From positions 24,964,143-25,028,142 of the forward strand of contig CM041531.1 of the NCBI GenBank assembly GCA_023238725.1: DNA of 64,000 nt, in the 5' to 3' direction. Below the pieces are notes generated by a model that saw only the letters and a program-made list of their open reading frames with translations, had not been told where the DNA came from and searched no databases. The first letter of the stretch is position 1. Each line of letters starts with the position of its first letter. The DNA comes from Scortum barcoo. Lineage: Eukaryota; Chordata; Actinopteri; Centrarchiformes; Terapontidae. The translations under genes and the position numbers were made by a program. Of the stretch, positions 25,901 to 40,900 are shown in pieces.

Positions 25901-28900
25901 ATTAAAATTGATATCAGCAGGGCATTGTGACTTATGTTCTTTTTCTGTTGTGAGCCTGTAAAAGGACCCTGCCTAGGCCTTAGGCTTTTCCGTGTGGTTT
26001 AACTAGCAAAACCTCAAACCAGCAGCTCTTGTCTGCTAATTGAAGTAAACCACAACAAGCATCCTTAAATAGACTTTACAAACTTGGGCAAGAAGTTCTT
26101 CTACAAGCAGACTTTTACAGTTTTCTCTCAACTATCTGGTACTTGCCTGCCTTTCTTCTCTCCCCACAAGTAGACACACGCCCTCTGTTTTGTGCTTTCC
26201 TTGAGGGTGAGCTCGGATGCTGTGATTTACGCTGATGTGAATGATGAGCAGAAGGATATTGATGATACTTTGCCAATCCCTCCATCTTACCCATCCGCTG
26301 CCTTTGTTAGCACCGGAGCAGCATGTGATCTGATGACATGATATGTTTGAGTAATTCCACAGACGGCTTCACCATCCATTTCAAATGCCATAAAACAAAG
26401 TCAAACCATTAAAGATAATATACCCATTATTAGCATGGAAATTAGAAATGGAATGCCATAGAGTACTGAAAGCTTGTCACTTGAGTGACAGTTAAAGACA
26501 CTCCTGGTTCAGTGCACTGTATTTAAGATATGTTTGATGTTTTTCAAACTCCAGATTTGGCATATTATCCTCGGGTGGCAGCTCACACCTTGTTGGTATT
26601 TAAGACATATTTCAGCAGATATTACCGGATTGCGCTGGCGGTTGCATTTAAGGGTGCACCTCCCTCATAACAGGGAGGTGTCGTCTGCTGACAGATCACT
26701 GTCTGGATGAGAGAGCACAGCAGCATCCCACCTCATTACCGTAGCAACACACTAACCGAGGGACCGACACACTGCTCTCTGTGATTAAGATGTAAATTTC
26801 CTCTAATTGGAATGTAAATTCATACATTTATATGAAGACGTCAGCTGTCAGAATGCAATATTGTGTCCTTTTTTCTCCCTCTCCCCTGTTCCCCAGGCAG
26901 GGACTAGGTGCCTGTAATCTGTATCATACTCCCGCAGCCCATCCTGGGAATTGCCGTTTGTTTAATGTCGGGCCCATTGTCCTGCATCCAGCCTGTCATT
27001 GTAATGCTTCCCATTCATGTTTCTGTGTTTTGTTGCAGTCTGATTTGCTCTCGCTACCTGTGTTTGTTCCTCCATGCATGGCTGAGCCGTCAGGGCTTTG
27101 GGGACGGGGAGGGACTTTGAGACGGGGCCGGGGTCATTGGGTGGCCGTATTTTGTGTGTGCATCGATTACTTCTGCTGAATGTTCCTCAATGCAAATAAG
27201 TCTGCCACTTTGAGAGGAAGCACATGTATCTGAAGTAATTAATTTTACCCTTGAATGCCAGCTGTGGTGTTGGTGTGATGTGTTCCAAATTGAGCGTTCT
27301 CACCAAAAAGGTGTTAATTTGGGGATTTGGCAGATGAAGTAAGTGTGTTTGCCAATGTATATGGCCCATATAACTGGGATGTGTCGTTTTTGTCCTGCTA
27401 TGATTGTGCCACCGTGACGGATTGCGAGATTACACTGTGATTCTGGTACACTGAGACCCAACAACTTTAAAATTGACACCATACAAAATTCTCCCCATTC
27501 AAGTGTAACAGTAAGTCTTGTCTAACTTATATTATAGTGTACCCACCACAGCCCCATATATCTTATTGAGAAGGGTTCTTTTGAGTAGGTGTTATTGGTG
27601 ATGAACTGATTGTCATTAATATAACTCACTCTTACGAGTACTTTAAAATGACCATTTAAAGTATGTTTGTCTGAACATTTCTTCTACTCAATGAGAGAAG
27701 AAAATAGGGTGATATTAGTGTAGTATTTAAATGTAATGATTTATATGCATTCTGACAGTTTAAATACTTCACACCTCAGACAGCACACTAATCCTATTTT
27801 CACACAACAAGCTTCACCAATACCTGTCTCAACAGGTCATGCTCCTGAACTGATCAGCACGTGAGAAAAGAACAAAAGAACAGGAACAAAATGTCACACC
27901 TGCGTGCTCATACAGAAGTAAGCAACATGTGATTTACATGAGGAAGTAGAGTAGCGCAGAGCTTGGCTTGTGATGCAACCGTTCAGACCCAGGTCAGATT
28001 TAGAGGGTGTTCGGACAGCACATGTAATGTAATGTATGTGCCTTATTGTCATAGTAAGGTGTTCATAATACAAAGAGTTTATAATATTGAACTAAAGCCT
28101 CATTATTATTATACATGTGTCAATGGTCTAGAAATATATTTACAAACACTGTGAGTAAAATCATTTCCATTTGTTACGTAAAAGACATAACTGGCTGACG
28201 TGCCAGGTCCTGCCCACTGGACATGTTTTGATGAACCCAAACAAAAGCAGATGGTTTCCTTTTTGAATGTCTTCAGTACAGATCGTCAAGCATTTCTGGG
28301 TGTGTGCTCGAGGATCCTGCACATCTCCTGTACATTCCTCTCAGGCACAGGTAGTGTGTGAAACCTCACAGGTCACGCAAAGATTTCTACAAAGAAGGTT
28401 CAGACACTGGAATCACCAGGGCATTTGCTCCATTTTTCACACGCTTTCTGGGAAAGTGTTAGTGCTAATATCTTGAAATGTGTGTGTATATGTCTGTGTG
28501 TGTGTACGGCGATCAGATAAAAACAAGAAACATAAACCTTAAAGACAATGTGATGCGTTCACAGTATATCAGTGTGTGTGAAGGGTGCTGCAGGGTTTGA
28601 CAACAGCATGTGTAGGTGTTGTATGGTGCAGGAAATTAAAAACATCGGAGCCAGCACGAGGGACCTCCAGGCCACGTCAAGCAGCGGAGAAGAAGGGAGA
28701 AAGGGTGAAGGGACCCTTCTATTTTTAGGTCCAGCCGCAGGTCACCCTAGTTGAACCCGTGTAAAAGACACAGTGGTTAGTAAAAGGCCAGGTCTTCGAA
28801 AGCATTGCCTTTTGTGTTGTGTGTGACAACACCTGGGAATCCCATGCAGTCTGATTCCAGCCGAGGGTTAAGCTGTACTCCAGGAATCTTGACTATGCTG

Positions 28901-31900
28901 CCACAGCATGTCAATGCTACTCCACCCACCTGTGGCACCAGACCTTCACGGCGTGCCCTCCCTCAATTAGTCGTCCATCAGGAAGGAATCCTAATAAACC
29001 TGCTCCCTTCACTTCCACTCCATCCATCACCATCTGTTTATTACATCGAATCAGCGGCGTGGAAAAACTGACACGTTCCCAGCCGTTGTTTCTGTTTACC
29101 AGGAATCTGCCTCTGGTCAGGTGAACCGGTCGGCCCCGGTCGCGTGGGTTATTTTCAAGTTTGGGATGTGCTTGTACGTCCTGGTGACAGGCCAGCAGCC
29201 TATCAGGAATTCCGTCCCGATGCACCCCTTTTACACCTCCCTCAGTGACTTACAGTTTCATCCATCACCTGACTGTTCAGGTGTCGGGGGGGAAGTGAAT
29301 CATCTTTTTTTGCCTTTGGCTGCCAAGATCAACTTACTGTACAAGTTGCTTCTTGACTGAAATTTAGAATTTTATATATTCAGGACTTTTTATTCAGTTG
29401 AATCTTTAAAGATATTTTCAATTATTAGAACATTTTATACAACCTTTTACTTACTCCTTAAGTCCAAACAGTACCTAACCACTAACCAGGCTTGGCTTAC
29501 CATAGTCACAGCACAGACATACGTGAGGTGAGAGAGAGACCATTTTGTCCCCCAGGTATGACAGAGTCACTCATGCAGAAAGATCCCACATGGAGGGAGG
29601 TGGGAGTGGGTGGGTGGGGAGGGGAGGTTGCATGAAGGAACTCTTGGCTTCCTCTCCTCGTTCGTACCCCCCCTTCTCTGAAAACACATCTGTCTTCTTT
29701 TCTCTGCCACACACCTTTCCTGCATCCTCCGCTCACCTTCTCACTCCAGCCACAGAGGCTTTTCACCGTTAACAGCTTAAAATGTTTTCTCATATTTAGG
29801 GCGGCCAGTTTCTTGTCACATTTCGTGCCACCTGTCATATTTCGTCGAAACTTTCAGGGGATCGAGATCTTTGGCTGCCGGTTCGTTTCTCCTTTTAGCT
29901 GGCATTCTCTGGCCTTCGGACACACTGCTGCTGCCGTTACCCCGAGCGGCCTGTCTAACATGCAAATACGTGCCGGCTCTACAGTGATCACCATTTTAGT
30001 CCGCAGCAGAGCTATCTCATGGCTGCATGCATTAAAACAATTAAACTTTGCCCCTCCCCCGCCACAACAATCATTTGCGGATGTGTTGGGTGAAATTTAG
30101 CAAGAAATTATCATTTTCTGAATCACTTCACTCTGCTTGCTCGGTGTTTGTTTCATTCTTTCTCTTTCTCCGTCTCGTCTTTGAGCTCTTTAAAAGACTT
30201 GGAGCCCCCTGCATGTTCTTCTTTTTGCTCCTTTTCTCTGTACTTTTTTTTTTTCATCATTATCCAACAGCACTTTTCTGTGCGTGCAAATGCTTTCTGA
30301 ACGGCGTCCTTTCTTCCCTTTCAGGCTGGATGTCATTGTTGCTGCCTGTGGGCTGGGTGTATTTATTTAGGGGTAATTGGTGTGTGGATGAGTGAGGTAA
30401 TGAGGTGCATCCACACTTGGCTGCTCCCCTCCCTGAGAGCCTGAGACAGACGTAGCCTAGCTGGGCTCCGGCTTGAGCTGTACCACACTGCTGTCTTCCT
30501 CCACACAGGCCAGAATGGCTCTTTCATACCCAGGTGGACAAACACAATCACTGGGGCTGATACCTCAATGAGGCGTCTGCAGTTTGAAGTGGTGTGTGTT
30601 TGTGTGCATGCATGCAGGAGTACATATCCTTGTGTGTGTGTGTGTGTGTGTTCATGTGTGTTCATGTGCTTGTATTTGTGGGTGGAGAGGGAAAAAACAG
30701 CGCCTGGTTGTTGGCCCGTCTCTGTCTCAAGCCCTTGTTTGTCTTGCGGCTTGTGTTTGTATAAGTGATTTTCCCAGTGTGTTTGTAAGTGCATGTATAT
30801 AAGGCTGAGTGGGTGTTCAATGGAGCTCAAGGAGGACCTCTGGCTCTCGTAGCCCCCTGCCAACCTCAAACTGCCCCCGATGTCCTGCAGAGTTACCTAA
30901 TGATTTCACTTACACCTCCCTTATCTGTCTGGCCCGTGTGGCAGCAACCGTCTGACGCTTCAGCCTTTACATGCCATTTGCTGCCTCATATCCTGTGAAA
31001 TTCAATTGCACAGCTCCAACTGTAGCCAGAGTAAGGGGATCTCCCTCTCTACCTCTCTCTCCTTCTCTCTCTCTGTCTGCCATCGTCCATTTTTGTAAAT
31101 ACAAACATAAACAGTTCTAGCATTACACTTTTTTTTCTCTCTCCCATATTATCTCAGAGCAACGTTGCATTTCCATGTTTTTAGCACTCTAAAGTTGACA
31201 CTCCATTTCACCACTATGGTGTTGGCGGCAGACTTTAAATGAGATGTAAAAGTTTTAAACTGGGGAAGCTTGGATGTTTTGAGGCTGCCCACAGGTGTTC
31301 GGCAGATAATATTATGCATAGATTGTTTTGTTGTTATCAGGGTAATTGGTGTAGACCTGCCAGCCTTTGATAGACACACAATTACTGTATGTGATGCATA
31401 AGTGGACTCATTTTAGGGCAGGATTTTGAGTTGCTAATGGTGCATTATTCAGCTTTTGGTCTGTCCCCAAAAGTGCCGGGCCAAATCAAACACGCCGCTC
31501 CAGGGTAATTGAGGCCCACTCTGCACCCCCTGCAGTGAGCAAGGCAGAACTGTAATCCCCTGACAACTCTGACTTGGCCCCAATCTGGCAGGCCGCCCAT
31601 TTCCCAGCAAAACGCCTAGCTCGACATCGGGGGAGAATGAAGAAGCTGATAGTCACATTTGGAACGCTTTCCAATTTTGTTATTCTTTTCAACCCCGCAG
31701 CCTTCTGTAGCCATCTCTGCACTTACCCGTACTTTTTCTTTTAAACTATACTTCATAGAACATAATTGCACACTAATTATGCACCGTCAAACTAATATTC
31801 TCACTCATTAGTCTCCTCAAGCTTTTGTGGTTTCATGATCAAAGGTTTTGGATGAACAAACCCAACCACCCAAACCACAGAAAAGCTTTCACTTTTCTTT

Positions 31901-34900
31901 TAGGACTGTTTTGCCTTACAACTTTCCAGAAACTCTACAGCAAATTGAAAGGCTCTTTAATTACAGAAAATTTGAGGAAAGGTTTAGGTTGAGTTTTGGA
32001 CTGAAATTCATCCATTTTGTTAATTTTTTTTCACATCCAGTTTTGTGGAATAAGGAAAAACAGTCAGTTGATTAACAGTCAACTTACTAATCAACCTGCT
32101 ACTGAAACATGCTACCTGCTATTGATTATTAAGTATTCCACACAAACTCTAAAACATTAAGCTTCATATGACGCCAAAGCCTCTGTGCTGTGATGGTGCA
32201 AAATTTTGACCAACCACATTTTTGGAGCGAGTGCCTTGTAATTTTGAACATGGCATTTAGGATAAAGAAATATAGCCAATAAATATAGATTATTTTTGCT
32301 TTATTGTAATTCTTTACTCACAGCTATTTTTATTACTTTGAAAACATGAAAAAGTTGGGTTGTTCTTTGTACCTTAATACATTGTTACTGTAGCAGCTCT
32401 CGATCACTGTCTGTCTCATAATGTGGTCCTCATTTAAAAGTTATTACTTTAATTTATTACTATATTACTATAATTTATTATCATAAATGTGCAAAGTACT
32501 CTTTCTGAGGCTGTCAAAAAAACTAACATGCTTGCACCTTCAGTACCTTAAAGTGTATTTAAAAATAAAAATTCAGTTGTACCTAATTTGATTTGTTGGA
32601 CATGGACTATGACATTTTCATCGGACATTTCATATAAAACCATGTTTTATAAAAATGCTTGTGATGAAAATGTATTACCACGCTTATTTGACACCATATT
32701 GGTTAATTTAGTTCATTATAATGCAGCTGTATCTTTTCTTCAGTTAAAATAATTTTCCTTTTTTTTTTTATATCTAATGTTTCTTGTAATTGTATTAAAA
32801 TCCAGACATTTTCTGCAGCGCCACCTCTTACAGGGGTCATTTGCACAGAGGGTATCACATGCATTTAGCACTGTCTTTTTGATTTTTAACTTTAGCATGC
32901 ATTCTCCCCAGGCACTGGCTCACTGTTTTAATGGCTTTAGTAATGCTTCACAATTAACACTCAGCCAGCGCTCCAGGTTAGGAAATGGCTGTTGCGTTTC
33001 AGGCAAAATTAGAAAACACAAAACAAGCATTCCCCATCACCCACAGTGCTTCTAGGACCTAGAGGTTACGGGGGAAATGGAAGGTGGTGAATTTTTTGAC
33101 AAGGCAGCCGAGGTGATGTCTCATTCCCTCTGACATCTTGAACACCCTAAAGGTGGCTTTGCCAGCAGTCTGCCCAGGAAGCACCTCACCTAGCTGTGGC
33201 TAAATTTACACAACCACCTGCCCACAGGGAGCGTACTGGAGAGGAGAGTGGAGGTGGAGGTGTGGAGGTGGGGTGGGATGGAGGGCAAATAGTGGAAAAG
33301 AGGAGGAGGGGGTAGGAGACTGAAGTGTGTCAGGATGCAATGCATTATATGTTTTTAGTAGCTGCAGTGAACGTAATTTGTTAGAATTATTCCACCCAGA
33401 AATTTTGCTGTTTCAACATTTCTGTTTAACATTTTGCCCCTCTTGGCTCAGCTTTTGCTTTTTGCGTGTTTTCTCTATCGTATGGCAGGTTTGCATCAGA
33501 GTGGAGATAGAGAATAGGTCAGATTTGGGTTTTCTAGAGTGCCGTCTGGAGTTCAGTAGATTAGTGGAACGAAGCATTTTAGCCCCCGGCGAATCCAGTA
33601 CAAGTCCACCGAGAGCACATCTGCTTAGCTCTCATATCATTTCACTGTGTGAATGTGAAAGAGGTGACCCTCATTTCAGAGTGTCACAAATAACAGCAGT
33701 AGGGGGACAAGGAGTGGATGTGAATACCTGAATATTGTCATATCCAAGGCCTTTGCCAGGCTAAATATATGAAGTTGCTCTGTCAGCCTGGGTATATTTT
33801 TCATATAAGATTTTAAATATCTCATATAAAAAGTGTTTGAATATTTTCTGTGAATCTTGTATTTGTTCGGTTCTGTGCAGTTCTAATTTTTCTAAGTTAT
33901 TGAATTTTTATTTCCTACAAGACATTTTTATTTAACAAAAGACTATGGAAAGTGCTAATTGTGAAATATGCTCTTTTCCAGCATCATGTCTGTGGTCTGC
34001 TGTAACATGAGTAGTTACTTCTTGGTTGTTTGCTATCCATGTGAAAATAGTTTTTAGCAGCAACTCTTTAGCGGCAGAAGCTCATAAGTGTCCCAGCTTA
34101 CTAAAGGTCTAAAAGTCTAAATTGTCAATTATTTTTTGCATTGCCACATTATTACCACACTTTCATGAATAGGCACAGACTAAAATCCCATCCTTTAAAA
34201 CTGTACATTCATGCTCTTTATAAACGTACTCAAAGGCTGCATATATTGAGGCTCTTAAGACGGACAGTCACATAGAATGGTTACAATTCTAGATGCTCCC
34301 CAGTGGCAGAGTTCAGGCTGTTTGCCTGTGGGCTGATGTGGAGTGAATGGCCTTAGAGGCTCTAGGCTGGTCTATGTGTGGCCCGGCTGGTCCAAGTCAG
34401 CAGTAATGACTGGCTTTGGCCAGCATGCCTGTTAATGTGAATGGGGTTACTCTGGGCAACACCTTTTCAGCTGGGTCCTATGAAGTCCCCAGTATGGTGG
34501 TCTTTGTCCACACAAGGGCTGTCCTCTCAGCAAAAAGGGCTCCTTTTTTGTGAGGACTATCAACTGGTGATGGATTATACCCACCCCCCTTTATTCATCC
34601 GGGCAGACTAACAGACACGGATGCATGCAAACATACACACACTCTCACACTTACGTATAACCACAAAGACATCAAAAGTATGACGAACGCATCAGCACGT
34701 TATCTTCCACAGATGCACACACCTTTCTTGGGTATACTCAACATCACATGCTTTCACACCATTCATTTACTGTCCTGTTCACTTCACTTAGACATCAAGA
34801 GAAAGTTTCTTCCTGATTAATCTTTTCTTGCTGTCTTGAGTTACAGTGAAAGTGTAGTTACACCTGTTCTTCACCAGTATTTCTGTTTGCTTCCCTGAGG

Positions 34901-37900
34901 GATGATGTAGAAATCCTCAGAGACATTGGCTTCCTGAATCCAGGTACATGTTTGTATCCAGCTTGTCTGCCAATTTGAGTACATGGTCGTGTATGACCAG
35001 TTCCCACTGTAAAGAATAACCCGTGATGCTTAAACACCCTCTGTCGTGTACTTGTCCCTTTTTCTGTACAGTGTCAGAAAGCAAATAGTCGAAGAGGTTT
35101 GCAAACTTCTGGCGGGAGCTTTACCATCATTTCAATCTGTAAATATTTCAGACGCAGAACTGGAAATGCAAGGACAGACTGGAGAAAATGACAACATTAT
35201 TATCCTTTCTGTCCTAGTATTTCCACTTCTGATGTGCCCTATTACATCCCGGCCGTTTGCTAACACAACAACAGACCGTCCCTCTGTGAGTGTGGTCGCC
35301 CCCACCCCTCCCATGGGGTCAGCCACTTACCCAGGCTGACACAGTAACCTCCAGACGACCTTTCGCTTTGCCAAATGTTATGCCTGTAAACTCTGTGAAC
35401 TCCATCACAGCGCAAACGACAAGGGAGAAATAGGGTTTTTTGTTGGACGTTCGGGAAACTCTAGTTGTACGAGCCAGCTCTGTGCGCCCGTGTTGTAACT
35501 ACCTCTGTGTGACACATGCATAGGCAAGTGGCAGTGGGTGTCTGTCTGTCTGTTTTTGTACACGGGTGTGTGCACTTGTCAACTGAGTGCAACGCAGAAG
35601 AAAGAATGAATAATACATGACAAAATATCCCTGGTAAGGGCTCTGACTTTTATTATATGGTGACTCGAGCAGCGGCAGAGTCAGTTAGGACAGTGATCTT
35701 AAAGGGATGTTTTGGCATCTTGGGAAATGCGCTTTTTTGCTTTCTATGTGGACTTTAACATGAGTTTGCCAGGCAACACAAGACCCAAAACATCATAACT
35801 TCTTGTTGTTATACTTTGGTTCTTATGAAGCAAAAAAGATATCCAGTGTTGATTTAGAGATCTTTTAGGGACCGAATTTTGTTAATTTCATAAAGACCCT
35901 TTTTTTTTGTTTGTTTGTTTTCATGCTTATCTAAGCTATCAGGCAGCTTGATCCATCTTCACATTCAAAGGAAGTATATAAGAGAGGTGTCAGTCTTCTC
36001 ATCTTAACTCTCAGCAAGTAAGCAAATAACCGTAATTCGCAATATATCAGACTGTTCCTTTAAACGTAAACCTTTAAAGTGGCCTAAACAGTAAATTACA
36101 ATGAAACAATGGGTTGCTTTGCCCTTAGACAGCTGCACACAGGGTTAAGCTTTCTCCCAAGTGTGGTTATTATAGCAGGGCGTCTATATAGCGCTAGAAA
36201 ACCTGCTTTTACCAAAAGTGTCAGTGCTGTTTTAACCTGAGGACGTTCATATCAGAGTCATGGTTTGAGGGGTAAAATGTGTGTTTGAGGGGTGGAGGGC
36301 ACAAGAGGTCCCCCAGATATGCTGTCATAACCCATGCAGCCACGCTCTTTGCTATGGGCCTATCGGTAGTGAAGGCAGCACTTAGACATGTTTGTACTCT
36401 ACGCCCTATATTCCACTCCCTTTCTCCCCAGGCGCCATGTCACTCCAGGGTCGGACCAGCACTCTCTGACTGTGCCCAAGTCCATAACTAACTAACCAAC
36501 TAACCCACCCACCCCCTCCCTTACTACCCACCACGACTAGGGTCAATGTGCCCTCACCCCCCTCGCCCTACAACGCCCACGGTCCATACCAACACTGCCC
36601 TCCAAAGAGAAACAAAACCGAACTGAAAAGAGACAAAATGGCCCCACGCCGCTTCCCCTGTCAAAGCTCTTGACAGGCCCAAGCAGGGGCCCCCCAGAGG
36701 AGCGTTCAGTGGAAGATGATGATGACGGAGATAACAAGTCAAGTTGTTGTGTTACAGCACAGTTACACTTTGGCCCCGGTTTGTCCATTTAGTTATTCAG
36801 AAGCATCGCGGAGCTAACTGATTCCCATGCATGTCATGTTTAGTAACATGACAGATACTATCAAATGCTGTTTTACATCAGTCCGTGGAGCGTGAAGGGT
36901 AAGTGAGGAGCTAGCTATTGAAGAGAACGGGAATAAACATTCCATTAGGTATTACAAAACCTTGAAATATTGTCGGGTAATCAATTTCCTGTTTGGACAT
37001 GCTCACTTTTAATGAAATTCAGTCAGTTATTAGTCCCTTCCCATTCTTCCAGTGTTTGGGAATATAATTACACTAGAGTGCTTACTCATCCTTCTGCCTG
37101 CCTGCTGCCTACTCTGTCAGATGCATTAGCCGTGAAGCAGAAGAGATGAGGAGCCTGTGTCTGTATCTGTCTATCTGTCAGTCCGCCTGAATGTCTGTAT
37201 GCCTGCCTCTCAGGCAGCAGGTAACATGGCGAGCAGGTGACCATCACCCAATTACCAAAAAGAAACTTGAGATGAGCTCCAGTATAGTTTACATTTCTTT
37301 CCTTCTTCTCATGCCCCTGTTGTACTCTTGTACTTACAAAACATTTAGGTTTGCCTACTTTTCAGACAGCATGTATCAGAGTATATATGTAACAGTCTTG
37401 AGTTCATCTTTGCATGTTCTGAAAAATATTATATGAATGCAGCTGATGCTGGATTGGTTAAATAAGTGATTAAATTCCTTAATCACCAACATTACAAGCT
37501 ATTTATAGTGAGGGCCACAGGGAGATGTTCCAATATTACAAAAAGTAAATGCGTTGACATGTATTTGGCAAAAAGTACCTCATAAATGAGTAACAAATGA
37601 GGAATAGGAATGAATAAAGAATTTCTCTAGAAATGACAAAGTCTGAAGGATAAAACTTCCCCAGTCAACAGGTTATTCTTAGGGCAAGGTCAGGGATCGT
37701 GTTACACTCTTTGTTACCACAAAAAAAAGAGGAAGGAAGAGCTTCTTCTCTGCTTTTGTTAGGTGCAGGTGGGCTAGAATTACCGAAGTGATGGGATTTA
37801 TGCTGCGTTGTTTCTGCATTTTTTTTCTGGCAAGGTAGCGGAAGTATTCTCTGAAATTTCCAGCGCAAATGTGATGATAGTTTGCTTCTCCAATTGAAAA

Positions 37901-40900
37901 ACACATCACCTCATTATGTGGGTTTTGGTGTGCTGAAGTTAATACTTGTTCCTATAGGTCCAGCAAATGATTTCCCACACAATGCGGTGTAACTTTAGAG
38001 GTGTGAGGGATTATGGCACTGGGAGGTGATTTAGCTTGGTTTAGTGACTGGATAGACCAGCAAGTCTGGGAAATTTCTACCAATTTTGTTCTGCTACCAT
38101 TTTGACCCTTGGCTGGTTGTAGAAATGGGACTGGAAATGGAGGACATTGACCTGGTGTCATGGACAGACGTCAACATTAGTTTACAGTGGCTGCACTGCA
38201 GCTGTTCTGCTCAGGGAAATGGAATTGGCAAAAGGTATCACTTCTAATGTGACCGCTGTCCATGAATACTGGACTTGTGGTAAATAATTCCAATCAAATT
38301 ATATTTTTAGAAATATTTTATATTTGCTCTGCATTAATACAATAACTGGAATCTCTTACTCATGCATGACAGCGTATATCCTGATTGCATAGTCGACATT
38401 TCCTCTGTGATTGTAATGTTTTTCAGCTTAGTGATGCAATGTTCTCTCATTTCACTGAATTAATAGAGCTTACGATATGCTGACCAAATTACAATAATTG
38501 TGTTAAGTAGGTGTTTATGGTAAATATCGTGTCACTTCCATGAGCATGTTCCAGCATCAGCTAATCTGATTGGAACAGCCAGACCGCTCGTCATGTGTTC
38601 CAACAAGGTGTTGGGTTTCCCATAGTCCTAAGCTGTACAGTGACACGGGCCATTTGAAAGTGTGGCTAAAACCCTATGGAAGAAATGACTCGTTAAATTA
38701 GCACCTAATACTCCAGTCATTAGCAAGCCGTTACCACCAGTGGAATGCCTTTGATGGCATTGCTTTGTGTGAGCCGGTCCTGTTCAAGCTCCAGTTGGAA
38801 ATGTGTGTCCATTTAGAGAATATTATACGCTTACATAATATTGTAATACTTATAAACCAAAACATGACCAAAAAAACTTTTCAAACTGTGATTTGAGGAC
38901 TTTTCTGTGCCATGAAACCCTGACGTGACATCCACAAACATCCACTGCTGTGTGTGGAGATTGCGAATAACCAGTTACAAGCAGAATGAAACGCCATATT
39001 CCTTAAGAGCCGCGTCTTTGGGGTGTTTAGTAAGCAGAAGGGAATTGTCCATTGTGGGGTGATATAAGTAACCCTCTTAGGCAAAGCTAGTCCGTGGGCC
39101 GGCCCTGAGGGCTCATTTCAAGTGCTTAGCACTCGTTTGGAGCTTTGTCACCCCCTCACCCTGTTGCCAGCATGGCCCCAGCCCCTCTGGCTGTGGAGCC
39201 AAGCTGAACCACAGACTTTTACCCCTGCCCGCCACCAGGGAGGGAACACTGACATCACAACTCTAACACACACTCGCTCAAACATTGTGGCACACATCCA
39301 TTTTCACAACCCCCCACACCACCTACCCCCACCAATACACCACAGCCAATGGTCTATTTTCCCGCCGTCCACTCCCATCTAGCAACCCCCCCACCCGCCT
39401 CTCTTATTTTTTTTTTCCGCTTTCTCCACCCTCGTGAAGGTTGCCAGGCAGCAGAGAAAGACTTCACACACACATACACCCCACTATGCCTCTGAGGGTT
39501 TTCCGGATGTCCTTGTTTACATCATGGAGTGTGCAGGTCGTAGGAAAGCAGACTCAGAGCCTCCCTGGTTATGTCTGTCAAAGTCCTAAACTGACCTCCA
39601 TTCATTTGGTGTCAATGCAAATGTTCACGGCAGCCCCGCACTTGGCCCTTCACAGCTGAAATATGTGCTCTGCACTTATGACATCACGTTTGGATCTAAT
39701 TTCCAAATTGGGGTGAAAATGAATCACATTCTCTTGGATCATCTCCATCCAGTTGACTTGCATTGACAGTGACATAAAATATGTTTATTTGGAGTGTAAC
39801 TGTATACAAAATAAGTTTTTATGGCCCTGATAACCCATAATGGTTATCAGCTCTAATATTAGCTGTCAGTGAGGTGCGGGATGGTTGTTGACTGTTACCA
39901 GGCTCCCCGTTTGTGTCAAACCGATCGATCGGTTTTGTCTGCTCCTCCCTCCAACTTTGATGTTACCATTGATTGTTCTCATCTGCCCCTGAACTCAAAG
40001 GTTAGAGGAGCTGAGCTGCACTTCTGGATTGCTTTGACCTTCGCTCCGCACATGCTCAGTGGGTTCGCGGAGCCCAAAGCCAAACAGACACGGTGTAGCC
40101 AGACCCGTGGGTGCGTGACAGCCAGACAACGGTGTGATGTGTGTTTTTTTTTTTTTTTTAACTCACCCACTGAGGATGATGTATATGTGATTGATTTTTC
40201 TCCTACCCTTCTCTCTACCGTGTTTCCGCTGCAGTGCGCTAAGCAGGACTGAGTCCAGGCTTGATCAATGCATTGTTTTTCTTTTTCAATCACACTCGAG
40301 TGAGCTGAAGACACGAAAGGTTACACAGGTGAGGTTTGGCAGGGGTGGAAGCAGAGCAGAGCTTCTGGAGGCCCCCTCAAGGCCAATATATGAGTTTGCA
40401 TGGATGTTGTGTGTGTGTGTGGGAGACAGAGGGAGTTGGAGAAGGAGTTGCGTACAGGGAGAAGTTTCACAAATTCATCATGTGTGCTTCTTACAACAAC
40501 TCGATCGTTCCTCTTGCGCCGTGGCAGGAGTTAGTTTATGCTCATTATGTATCTCCTGTCTTTTCTGCCAGTGGGAATCTTCCGCCCATGCCTCTCTTAA
40601 GTCCTTTGTAACCTTACCTTTACCACCTTAAATTAAATTACAGGTCCTTCACAATGTCTCAGCGCTCACCTGCACCCACATAATCTGCAGGGCTGCGTGA
40701 AAACTACTCCTCTTGTTTCCTCCACAGACAAACGGTCCTCTGACACGCACAAAGGCAACGTGTTCAACAGAAAAGAGACCACTTGAGCATGACGCGCCTC
40801 CGTCCTGTTAGCCACAGTAGCTTGGACGCAAGGCTTCATATCAGATGTGAACCATCAGTGATGTACAAACCTTTGTGACTCAGACTCAGGTTTCAATGCT

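Noticed and set aside
30363..30869. 168-residue minus-strand ORF in the last elp4 intron
   Set aside because: Includes translated CA repeat (His/Thr-rich) and shows no recognisable family; no splice or start support.
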